From contig NZ_CP013264.1 in NCBI RefSeq assembly GCF_001456115.1, forward strand, positions 2,746,501 to 2,810,500: a DNA stretch of 64,000 nucleotides. The letters run 5' to 3'. Origin of the DNA: Sphingobium baderi. Its GTDB lineage: Bacteria > Pseudomonadota > Alphaproteobacteria > Sphingomonadales > Sphingomonadaceae. The notes under the pieces were generated by a model that was given only the letters and a program-made list of their open reading frames with translations, ran no database searches and had not been told where the DNA came from. This document shows positions 1 to 7,996 of the stretch, one piece after another. How positions within the stretch are numbered: the first letter of the stretch is position 1; every line of letters starts with the position of its first letter. The position numbers and the translations under genes were made by a program.

Positions 1-75
1 GCATTTTCCACGTCCTTCCGACAGGAAACGGGAATGACGCCAACGGAATTCCGTGAAGCCGTTCGAATTCGGTGA
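1..75 (+). CDS. AraC-family regulator, C-terminal end only
   Basis: Frame 1 from the first base reads 24 codons and ends in TGA at 73-75. The peptide begins AFSTSFRQETGMTPTEFR, the second helix-turn-helix end of an AraC/XylS DNA-binding domain (F-x-x-x-F-R-x-x-x-G-x-x-P-x-x-F/Y-R). The rest lies left of the window, so ligand and target are unknown. The IS110-type remnant starts soon after its stop, and the reading frame here is intact. Confidence 0.8.
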   Translation, partial: AFSTSFRQETGMTPTEFREAVRIR

Positions 76-191
76 CTAATCTATAAAGCGGGGCTTTTAG
101 CTGCAGTTATCAGTCGCCCTGCTGCATTGAAGCGGATGCGGCGGATGGCTCCCGCTCACGGCATCTAAGTGCCAAGATGGGTTGCTGTCAT

Positions 192-284
192 GCAAACCCG
201 AGAAGGAGCCACCCGCCATGGAGATTAGCACATGGGGTAATCGCGGGAGCGATTCGCCGTAGAGGCTCCGGATGTGGGGTTTGT
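192..284 (+). ncRNA. Candidate IS110 bridge-RNA leader
   Basis: Just upstream of the IS110 transposase start (359) the plus strand folds into nested helices. 192-199 (GCAAACCC) pairs with 277-284 (GGGTTTGT, one G-U). 205-210 (GGAGCC) pairs with 264-269 (GGCTCC). Inside are two hairpins, 216-220/231-235 (CCATG/CATGG) and 240-244/249-253 (ATCGC/GCGAT). IS110-group elements are known to encode a bridge RNA with two internal loops in the left non-coding end before the recombinase gene, which matches this position and shape. No expression evidence; loop-to-target pairing could not be tested because the element borders are unclear. Confidence 0.4.
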
Positions 285-358
285 GGCTGTTCCCCGATAG
301 GATGGAAGTATGGGCTCACGACTTGCGGCCGGGCCCAAGCATCTAACCGAGAACAGCC

Positions 359-1222
359 ATGGGTGAGTATATCGGTTTGGACGTGTCGATGAAAGAAACC
401 GCCATTTTTATTCGACACGACGGCAAAAGGATCTGGCGCGGCAAATGCCCGTCAGATCCAAAGCTCCTGGTGGCGGCGATACGCAAACATTCACCAGCGC
501 CACAGCGCGTCGTGTTTGAGATGGAGCCATTGTCAGTTTGGTTTTTTCACGCTCTGACAAGCGAAGAGCTACCAGCGATATGTATCGATGCGCGCCATGC
601 AAAAGCTGCTCTCGACATGGCACCGAACAAGATCGATGCGAATGACGCTGACGGTCTTGCCCATTTGGCTGAGGTCGGCTTCTTCCGCGAAGTACGGGTC
701 AAAGGATATGACAGCATGTTGGTGCGGACGCTCATCGGCGTACGAATCAAGCTCACCCGGATGACAACCGATCTTTACAGTCAAATTCGTGGGTTGATGA
801 AGACTTTCGGTTGTTGGCGCCACCAGGCAAGGGCGGCAAGTTCGAAGACAATGTTCGGCGGCTTCTCATTGGCGAGAAAGAGCTGGCATGCATAATTTTG
901 TCTCTCCTCGAGGTCTGGCGTAGCCTTCGCGTTCGCGCAGCCGACCTCAGCCTTCAACGCATCACTAGCGCCAGACAGAGCAAGGCGTGTCAGTTACTTA
1001 TGTCGATTGCTGGTGTCGGGATGGTTACGGCAACGTCGTTCGAAGCAGCAATCGAAGATCCTGCAAACTTCACCAAGTCGCGTTCCGCGGGCGCTTGGCT
1101 AGGCCTGACGACGCGGCGTTACCAGTCTGGCGAAGTTGACTATGACGGTCACATCTCGAGGCGCGGGGCTCCTCACGTGTGCACCCTCATCTACGAAGCG
1201 GCGACCGTGATACTGACGCGGG
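359..1222 (+). pseudogene. IS110-family transposase, frameshifted and 3'-truncated
   Basis: The first frame starts MGEYIGLDVS with the RuvC-like catalytic Asp, continues through an E in VVFEMEP and the NKIDANDADGLA signature of DEDD transposases, and should continue after LMKTFG. One base is missing at about 810/811: the homologous continuation (PGKGGKFEDNVRRLL) is in the third frame and runs through the Tnp_20 domain with the serine region RRYQSGEVDYDGHISRRG up to YEAATVILTRV. After about 1216 the similarity to this subgroup stops and the C-terminus is replaced by another transposase tail. Non-functional as it stands, unless a programmed shift is proposed, which nothing here supports. Confidence 0.85.
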
Positions 1223-1444
1223 TATCTGCGGCAGCTCCTGGTTGTCGGCGCAACCGCGCTCGTCCGCTACCCCAAGCAGAAACCCAGCACGGTCGATCCG
1301 CGCTTTGTCGTTCTGCTCGCCAGAAAGCCTGCGCGCGTCGCCTCCGTCGCCATAGCCAACAAGATGGCGCGGATCGCATGGGCGGTCATGGCGCGTGGCG
1401 GTGTCTTCGAACGTGGGCATGCGCCTATGCTAGCGGCAGTATAG
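1217..1444 (+). pseudogene. C-terminal fragment of a second IS110-group transposase
   Basis: In the frame of 1217 the DNA reads about 75 codons to TAG at 1442-1444. The peptide contains YLRQLLVVGATALVRY, then LLARKPARVASVAIANKMAR and IAWAVMARGG, which is the conserved C-terminus of a different IS110/IS1111 subgroup from the upstream part. The frame is closed by TGA at 1214-1216, so no start of its own is present. It is joined directly to the truncated first transposase, suggesting recombination between two related elements. Confidence 0.75.
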
Positions 1445-2691
1445 TTCAAGAGCTTGGCTGAGGAGATCAGCTTCGAGACGTTGTAAGAGCGAAGCATGTG
1501 ATGGCAAAACCGGTCGGACCGGGAGCAAGGACAACCCAAGGAACGTCTTAGGCGTCATAGCCTGCAAAGCCGATCGGACCTTGTTCGCGGACCACATCAG
1601 GGCCAGCAGTCTACACCGACTGCATCAATAGGCCGGACAGACGACTGCACCCGACCAAATGCCAGATCATCACTTTATGCTTGCAACGCGGGAGCCATCC
1701 ACAGATGTCGTTCCGCACATGGGAACTGAGAGTTGGCGGCTGAACGTCGCCAAAGGGTCGACAGCGGCTTGAATAGAACACTGCCTGCTCCTGGAGAGCG
1801 GAAAGTGGCCGATGAGTGCCCGATAAAGAGCAAGAATAAAACGCCAGTTGACATAGGCCGCGTGTCGACCATGAGGTGAATGTTGGCGTATCCTCATCTT
1901 CGATGGATCGTATTTAACCGACCGTCAATGACTATTCTTGCCGATATCAAGCGACGCTACTAGCATCGCTTCGCATAGTGGCGCGATCGGCGCCTCCGGG
2001 GAAGAAAAATGTCGACCGGAACTTCCGAGTCTAAGGTCATTGATGCTCTGCTAAGCAAGCTCAGGTTTGAAATATGTCGCCGTTAAAAGCCGTGACTGAA
2101 ACGGGTACGGATTGAAGGCGCTTTCCGATCGCCTTGCGGTAACAACGATATCGGCATTGGCCGATGCATCAGCCGATTGTTGCACCGGCTCTAGAACTTT
2201 AGAAGTATTCTAAAAAACAGAAATTGACAATAATGACACATGCAACAATATCTATCAATATTTTTCTTATCGATAATTCCATAGGCCCAACTTATCATTA
2301 TTATAATTTGGATCAGCCGATATTTTAAAGAAAAATCGCGAATTATCTGCCCAATTTCTCGAGAATATCTTCTCTAAGGCGCTGCTGCTGTCAAGAAAGT
2401 TAGCCGCTATTATCAGAACGGGCAGCTATTCCGGACGATCTGCAAGTTAGAGCGCGAGCCGGTTCCCCTGAAGTGAAGCCCCTCGACCGTCGTTTGTGTG
2501 ACAGCTGTGCCATTCAGGTTTAAGCGCCGCAAATGTATTTGCAAAGACAGGCGAGCCACGCGCGGGTGCAGAGCCACGTATCGGCCGAAGATCCCGCCGC
2601 TGCGTGTAACCTTGCCCGTGAACGACCGGTAGTACTCACAGGCAACATCATTGCTTAACAGTCTACACCAGCAGTCGGGCTTATGTTCGCT
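1445..2691. other. Gene-poor region with IS tail and AT-rich island
   Basis: No convincing gene in about 1.25 kb. 1445-1660 looks like the non-coding right end of an IS110/IS1111-type element, with inverted GC motifs around 1511-1525. 2009-2086 is a 25-codon ORF after a GAAG(A) box, too short to assign. 2198-2214 holds a 7-bp inverted repeat (TTTAGAA, TTCTAAA). About 2200-2370 is strikingly AT-rich compared with the rest of the window, with runs of A and T and several ATTAT/ATAAT words. The remainder up to the end of the molybdopterin gene shows no coding pattern. Confidence 0.6.
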
Positions 2692-4902
2692 TCACGCAAC
2701 CACCACAGGCTGTCGCTTATCTGCACGGCAATTCGCTTCGGCGGGACCATTGCTCAGCGTGATATCGACAGGGATACCCGACATGCGTGGAGTGCCATTG
2801 ATCGTCTGCAGGTCGCGATCGGTGCTAATGAGCTGGTTGGTCGAAACCCCTCCATCGAAATAGGTATCTTCGTCGGGAAGCCCGCCAAATCCATGGCACA
2901 CAGAGATCACAGCCTTGCGGACGCTCGCATCCGACTGCGCGACAACCTGGATTGCGCCCGTGTCGGACTCGATCTGGATCCAGTCGCCATCACGGATGCC
3001 GATTGTCTCCATGTCTTCCGGGTTCATATAACCCAGATTCGAAGGCATAGCCCGCTGCAGTTCGGTTATCTTGAAGCCGATCGAGTTGAAACGATGCCGT
3101 TGGCGCCGGCTCGACATGAGGAACCCAAAAGTCCTGCCATTGCTCTTGAACGCGCCAAAGGTCGGGACATCATCGAGCAGAGCCTTCAGCTCCTCTTGGA
3201 CATCGTCCGGCATGGTCGTGAAGCGGTCTGCGGTCTTGGGATCGCAGGCCAGCGCGACCGTCCCGGGATCACGGAAACATCCCAGCGTTTCCTGCTTGAT
3301 CTCGTCCCAGGGCGCGAGCGCCTTGTGGGCCACGATCGCCAGCATCTCGTCCTCTGTCGGCATCTGTTCCATGTCGAGCGGAATGCCGTGGAAATGGATC
3401 GTCTTGCCAAGCCGCTTTGCCAGATGCCAGAAGACATCGAACTCCGTGCAAACGTCCGAGCCGGCAGGCGGATTGGTGAGCGATGGCGTGTAACGCGTAT
3501 AGGGTCTCGGGTAGAGCACCTGCTCGAAGATGTGCATCGGCAGGTCAGCGCGCTCGTAAAACATCCGCGGCGGCAGGATGTAGTGCGACAGATGCGCCGT
3601 CGGGGTCATGAAAGGTTCGATGCTGACAAACAGTTCAAGCGATCGCAGCGCCTGCACCATCTTGCGCTGGTCGGGCACGCAGGTGGCCGGATTGCCGCCA
3701 AGATTGAACAGGAACTTCACCTGTCCCGGTCCAGGCTGGAGGATATCGTCCGCCATGGCTGAGGTCTGCATCTCGCCGCAGACCGGTCCATAACCGTTGA
3801 TGCGATTTCTGGGACCCATGTCCCAGGTCCGCGGCAGCCGGACAACCTGCGCCGGCAAAGAGCCGGTCGGGAAGAGGAAGCCGGCGTTCGTGATTTCCTC
3901 GCCCTCTCGGGTGTAGCGGCCACACACGACATTGAGGCATTCGATGAGATGCTCGGTTACATTGGAATGGGGCCCCATGTCCGGCCCCGTGCCGCTGCTC
4001 GCGATGCCTTTTTTGTTATCGCGGGCAAACATCTCGGCAATCTGCCGGATCTGCTCAACGGGGATGTCGGCGCGGTGCGCGACTGACACCGCGTCGAAGG
4101 GCGCCACTGCTGCGCGAAGCAAATCGAGGTCCGCGACATGTTCGTCGCAAAATGCCTTGTCGTACCATCCCTCTTCCAGGATCGTTCTGAGGACGGCAGC
4201 GACGATCGGCCCGTCCTGTCCCGGGAGTGGCTGGACGAAGAGATCAGCATGGCGTGCCGTTTCCGTGTGGCGCGGATCCATGACGATCAGCTTCATGCCA
4301 CGCGCCTTATGCTCCTTCAGCCGTTTGACCGGGTTGCGACAGTCAAGCTGGGTGATGGAGACGAGCGGATTGGCGCCAATAAGGAAAGCAACGTCGCTGA
4401 ACTGCACGCGATGCTTGCCCGCCGCCCAATAGCCGAGCCGGGACATGACGATGGTCTTTGCCGACTGGTCGATTGTCAGCGTCGAATAGTTTTTGCCGCT
4501 GCCAAGGGCTGCCAGCCAATCGGTCAGCAGGTTGAGCGTGACAGCATAGAAGAAACCGCCCGATCCCCGGAAGCTCGCGATCGCTTCTGGTCCATCACGC
4601 TCGTAAATCTCGGCAAGTTTGTCACCGATCTCGGCAAGCGCGTCCTGAAGCGCGATCTTCTGGAAACTGCCGTCCGGCATGCGCTTGAGCGGATGCAGCA
4701 GCCGATCGGCGCTGTTGTGAAAGTCCGGCGCGTTGGAGCCCTTGGAGCAGACAAAACCCAGCGTTTGGGGGTCATCCTTGTCGCCGCGGGTCGCGACAAT
4801 CCGGTCATCCCTGTCGAGCGTCACGATCGTGCCGCAAAGACCCGTGCAGATCCGACAGAAGGACTTCACCTCTCTCAGGTCACCTGGCTCAACATCCGCC
4901 AT
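2692..4902 (-). CDS. Molybdopterin-dependent oxidoreductase (DMSO-reductase superfamily), stand-alone
   Basis: 736 aa. The N-terminus has a 4Fe-4S motif C16-x2-C19-x3-C23 with C52 and the following Lys (SKG), then the large molybdopterin-binding core (LHPLKRMPDGSF, GMKLIVMDPRHTETA, NPPAGSD) and a C-terminal molydopterin-dinucleotide domain. No twin-arginine leader, so cytoplasmic. Near the position where formate dehydrogenases carry Sec or Cys it has T143-I-D-Q-S-A-K, so Asp145 is a possible Mo ligand (inference from alignment by eye). No iron-sulfur or membrane partner subunit lies nearby. ATG at 4902 follows AGAGGA with 8 bases between. It lies 102 bp downstream of the SnoaL-like pseudogene, on the same strand. 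Substrate unknown; annotation as formate dehydrogenase would be a guess. Confidence 0.88.
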   Translation of the reverse strand: MADVEPGDLREVKSFCRICTGLCGTIVTLDRDDRIVATRGDKDDPQTLGFVCSKGSNAPDFHNSADRLLHPLKRMPDGSFQKIALQDALAEIGDKLAEIYERDGPEAIASFRGSGGFFYAVTLNLLTDWLAALGSGKNYSTLTIDQSAKTIVMSRLGYWAAGKHRVQFSDVAFLIGANPLVSITQLDCRNPVKRLKEHKARGMKLIVMDPRHTETARHADLFVQPLPGQDGPIVAAVLRTILEEGWYDKAFCDEHVADLDLLRAAVAPFDAVSVAHRADIPVEQIRQIAEMFARDNKKGIASSGTGPDMGPHSNVTEHLIECLNVVCGRYTREGEEITNAGFLFPTGSLPAQVVRLPRTWDMGPRNRINGYGPVCGEMQTSAMADDILQPGPGQVKFLFNLGGNPATCVPDQRKMVQALRSLELFVSIEPFMTPTAHLSHYILPPRMFYERADLPMHIFEQVLYPRPYTRYTPSLTNPPAGSDVCTEFDVFWHLAKRLGKTIHFHGIPLDMEQMPTEDEMLAIVAHKALAPWDEIKQETLGCFRDPGTVALACDPKTADRFTTMPDDVQEELKALLDDVPTFGAFKSNGRTFGFLMSSRRQRHRFNSIGFKITELQRAMPSNLGYMNPEDMETIGIRDGDWIQIESDTGAIQVVAQSDASVRKAVISVCHGFGGLPDEDTYFDGGVSTNQLISTDRDLQTINGTPRMSGIPVDITLSNGPAEANCRADKRQPVVVA

Positions 4903-5004
4903 GACAACAATCCTCTCGCCAAAGCGGGCTTTTGGGTACCCGCAATTCTGTTATGACCCGCCCCCTTGCCGTTCGAGCGACTGGATCGTGGAATTCCAAA
5001 GCGG

Positions 5005-5425
5005 CTATTCAGCAGTGGCGTAAAGCTCCTGCTCGGACAGGCCTATCTGCCGGTAAACCGGCACTGGATCGTAATAGTCGCGCCACGCCGTGATCTTGCC
5101 GCGCGCGTCGAGCTCGAAAACACCGGACATCCTGGCCGAGACGCGCTTTCCATTGTGTCGCATCGTGACATGGTCTGTTCGCTCGGTGAAGACGAATGGA
5201 CCGGATGCGCCGACGGCGTGGATCCTGCAGACACAGTCTTCGTACAGTTTGAATTGTGTCTCGATCGCCTTGCGGATCCCTTCGGGACCTTAAAAACGTT
5301 CGGAGTCGGGCACCCCACTTGGTAGTAGGACGTCTCGCCCAGGAAGGAGGCATATAGGTCCAATCCGGATCGCTGGTGTGGAAGACTTCAAGAAATTCCA
5401 AGACCGTTTCGGTATTGCTCGCCAT
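5005..5425 (-). pseudogene. SnoaL/limonene-epoxide-hydrolase-like protein, two frameshifts
   Basis: Read from ATG at 5425 the frame gives ETVLEFLEVFHTSDPDW. Near 5365 the homologous sequence moves to a second frame (DLYASFLGETSYYQVGCPTP), and near 5290 to a third, which reads PEGIRKAIETQFKLYED, then VFELDARGKITAWRDYYD and a stop at 5005-5007. The pieces together are a NTF2-fold SnoaL-like protein of about 138 aa. Each step is explained by one missing base. Since both lesions are single-base, sequencing error is possible but two in 80 bases favour real decay. It is divergent from the TetR gene at 5595 and leads into the molybdopterin gene. Confidence 0.8.
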
Positions 5426-5594
5426 CCCACCGCTCTCCTTGCAGCTACTGCCCGGCCATTTTGAACGGTGCAGATTTCAGCTTGCATTGGATCTATCACG
5501 GTAACATAACGTCGTTCAACTAATAAGTACGATAGCGATTGGCTTCGGCGGACAGCATGTACCGTTGGGTCCAAAGCGATGTGGAAGGGAATAG

Positions 5595-6353
5595 ATGACC
5601 GAGAAGAGCGCTGTGAAAGCTCGAACTGGGGGCCCTGGCCGCCCCCTTCGGGCGCGCTCCGATGAAGCCAAGGAAAGCGTACGCCTCCGTCTCATCGAGA
5701 TCGGGCGTGAACTGTTTTCGACGATGCCACATTCAAAAGTGACGATGCGAAAAATTGCACAACAGGCAGGTTATTCCACAGGCGTTGTTTATCATTATTT
5801 TGCTGACGGGGACGCGTTGTTTGATGCCATTCGCGACGCAGAGCTATGCCGATCCGAAGCAAGCCTCCTTGCTGCTCTGAAGGACATCGAAGATCCCGAA
5901 GCTCGGCTCAAGGCCTATGTTGTCTGTACTCGAAGCTACACTATTCACATCATGCAATTGTTTGGCACGCGTTTCCTGAGCGGCTCACATGACTCGGGCG
6001 AACCTGGGACTGCAATTCCCAGCGTCTCGCAATTCGATCCCTCGCCCGCGTCCGCTCGCATCCACGCTTTATGCGACACCTTGCTTCAGGACCTTTTCGA
6101 CACTCTGCCCTGCCACCCTTTACCTATTCACATCGCAGCAGACAGCCTGATCGGGGCGATCAACAGCAATCTGATCATGGCAGGCGCCTCGAGTTATCGG
6201 CAATGGGCCGACCCCATAGAAGTAGGCGACAGGATTTTCGACGCGCTCATTTCCTATTGGCGCAGCCGCGCTTGCGAGATGGCCGGAGCGACGATCGGAG
6301 TCGATCAGCATTCTGCTCCACGGACTACGGAGGTGGCAGACGGAAAGACCTGA
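5595..6353 (+). CDS. TetR-family transcriptional regulator
   Basis: 252 aa. Residues about 30-75 carry the TetR helix-turn-helix: KVTMRKIAQQAGYSTGVVYHYF is the diagnostic part (split here as KVTMRKIAQQAG and STGVVYHYF), followed by ALFDAI. The C-terminal ligand-binding half is not informative. Start ATG at 5595 follows GGAAGGGA. It is divergent from the SnoaL-like pseudogene/molybdopterin unit with 169 bp between, so it probably controls that operon and itself. The N-terminal 25 residues are basic and longer than usual for the family. Confidence 0.9.
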   Translation: MTEKSAVKARTGGPGRPLRARSDEAKESVRLRLIEIGRELFSTMPHSKVTMRKIAQQAGYSTGVVYHYFADGDALFDAIRDAELCRSEASLLAALKDIEDPEARLKAYVVCTRSYTIHIMQLFGTRFLSGSHDSGEPGTAIPSVSQFDPSPASARIHALCDTLLQDLFDTLPCHPLPIHIAADSLIGAINSNLIMAGASSYRQWADPIEVGDRIFDALISYWRSRACEMAGATIGVDQHSAPRTTEVADGKT

Positions 6354-6690
6354 TCAGCGAACGTCTTAAGCTGGTCGCGAGCTGCCAGAATAGCGGGCGG
6401 ATCGCATCTGGACATGGAATTTCGGTGGCTAAGTGGCAAGGAGGGGTCGTCTAAAGTCATCGCGTTGGCTGGTTGCCCTGGCCGCAAGTGCGCGGTGAGC
6501 CAATCCGACCGATCTGGGTATGTCTCGTTCCCAAATGATCAGTACGTGGAACCATGGAGCTTATCTCAGACCGTCCAGCAAAAGCTCAATGAAGCTCATC
6601 CAAAACTAGCCCAGAACACGCGTCGGGAACGTTTCGTACGCGACCGGCAGGAGCGGCCTGAACCTAATATATCGATTTTATTGAAGATTT
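6354..6690. other. Intergenic region next to tRNA-Lys; nothing identifiable
   Basis: About 340 bp between the TetR gene and the 3' end of the tRNA. Short open frames run into the tRNA sequence and are spurious. I see no integrase remnant and no repeat of the tRNA 3' end inside the first 6.7 kb. Confidence 0.6.
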
Positions 6691-6766
<76 letters not shown>

Positions 6767-6861
6767 ACATCGTTTGGAGCAGCTTGGTGGCCTGCTCCGT
6801 CGTGAGGTCGGCCGGTTAGCATGATCCTCCCGGCTTGCAAACATAAAATGATGCAGCGCCG

Positions 6862-6884
6862 AAAAAAATCCCGCTGCCGGATTT
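6862..6884 (-). terminator. Possible rho-independent terminator of the mre operon
   Basis: On the minus strand AAATCC (6884-6879) pairs with GGATTT (6871-6866) around a 7-base loop, and the downstream arm runs into a run of seven T (6868-6862). The stem is short and shares a base with the rodA stop codon, so strength is uncertain. Confidence 0.5.
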
Positions 6885-7996
6885 CAGGACCAATCACTTG
6901 GCCGATTTCCTCGCCTGCAGGACCGATCGATGCTCATGATGATGCCAACGCAGAGCATCACGGTCAGCATCGATGATCCACCATAGGACATGAAAGGCAG
7001 GGGGATGCCGACGACCGGTGCGAGCCCCATGACCATCATCAGATTGATCGCCATGTAGAAGAAGATGGTGGTGGTAAGGCCTGCTGCGGCAAGTCGGGCG
7101 AACTTGTCCTGCGTGCGCGTCGATACGCGAAGGCCCCACCGGAACAGCAACATGAACGCGCAGATCAGTAGAATACCTCCCACCAGCCCCCATTCTTCCG
7201 CCATGGTCGCAAATACGAAATCGGTGTGGCCTTCGGGCAAATAGTCCAGGTGGCTCTGTGTTCCCTTCAGGAAGCCCTTGCCGAAAATGCCACCTGATCC
7301 AATGGCGATCTTCGATTGACTGATATGGTATCCAGCGCCCAGCGGATCGCTTTCAGGATCAAGGAAAATGAGAACCCGTTTTTGCTGATAATCATGCAAG
7401 AAGCTGAAAACTATGGGGATGATGGCCGCCAGCGCCAATGCCGATCCGATGAAAAGACGGAGAGGCAGCCCAGCCAGGAACATGACGGTGATGCCACCGG
7501 CCGCTATCATGGTTGCCGTGCCCAGGTCGGGTTGGATCAGGACCAGCGACCAAGGGACGCCGATCAGGACCAGTGCGGGCCAGATCGCGTTCCATCGGCG
7601 AATTTCTCCGACGGAAAGCAGGGCGTAAAATCGCGCGACGGCAAGGACGATGATGGGTTTCATGAACTCCGATGGCTGAAGCTGCATGAAACCGAGATTG
7701 ATCCACCGCTGGCTTCCGCCCGCCACTCCGCCGACCAGTTCGACCACCACCAGCGCAATCAAGACGGCCGCATAGGCAGGGAAAGCGAAACGAGCGAAGG
7801 TCTCCACCCTTATCCGACTGAGTACCAGCGCCATCACCGAAAAGAGGATGAAGCGGACGATCTGGTTGACAGCCCATGGCGTCATGCTGCCGCCTGCAGC
7901 GCTGTAAAGAACGACAGTGCCGAAAGCGGCAATCGCCAGGAGCAACAGCAGCACGCGCCATGGAAGTTCAGTGAGGGGCTGGGGAATGATGCTCAT
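6884..7996 (-). CDS. rodA: Rod shape-determining protein RodA (SEDS glycosyltransferase)
   Basis: 370 aa polytopic inner-membrane protein with about ten hydrophobic segments. It polymerises peptidoglycan glycan strands from lipid II in the elongasome, working with PBP2. Family landmarks are LIQPDLGTATM (the Asp essential in SEDS enzymes), the central loop with LDPESDPLGAGYH and the C-terminal FMSYGGSSM. Length fits RodA and not the longer FtsW. Its ATG overlaps the TGA of mrdA (ATGA), and it is the last gene of mreBCD-mrdA-rodA. Confidence 0.97.
   Translation of the reverse strand: MSIIPQPLTELPWRVLLLLLAIAAFGTVVLYSAAGGSMTPWAVNQIVRFILFSVMALVLSRIRVETFARFAFPAYAAVLIALVVVELVGGVAGGSQRWINLGFMQLQPSEFMKPIIVLAVARFYALLSVGEIRRWNAIWPALVLIGVPWSLVLIQPDLGTATMIAAGGITVMFLAGLPLRLFIGSALALAAIIPIVFSFLHDYQQKRVLIFLDPESDPLGAGYHISQSKIAIGSGGIFGKGFLKGTQSHLDYLPEGHTDFVFATMAEEWGLVGGILLICAFMLLFRWGLRVSTRTQDKFARLAAAGLTTTIFFYMAINLMMVMGLAPVVGIPLPFMSYGGSSMLTVMLCVGIIMSIDRSCRRGNRPSDWS

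Larger units (their letters stand above)
120..1660 (+). mobile_element. Decayed, mosaic IS110-type insertion sequence
   Basis: The stretch holds a transposase of the DEDD/Tnp_20 type (two frames), then the tail of a different IS110-group transposase, preceded by a structured non-coding leader and followed by non-coding DNA resembling an IS right end. IS110 elements lack conventional terminal inverted repeats, so the borders given are approximate and I cannot see a target duplication. The frame break and the mosaic tail mean the element cannot make a normal transposase. Confidence 0.7.

Noticed and set aside
359..1461. Programmed frameshift in the IS110 transposase
   Set aside because: No slippery heptamer at 805-815, IS110 elements do not normally use frameshifting, and the C-terminus is chimeric anyway.
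2009..2086. 25-codon ORF that could be the start of a GntR-type regulator
   Set aside because: Too short, stops at once, and no continuation in other frames could be matched.
2683..3762. Long plus-strand ORF opposite the molybdopterin gene
   Set aside because: Shadow frame of a high-G+C gene; no family resemblance.
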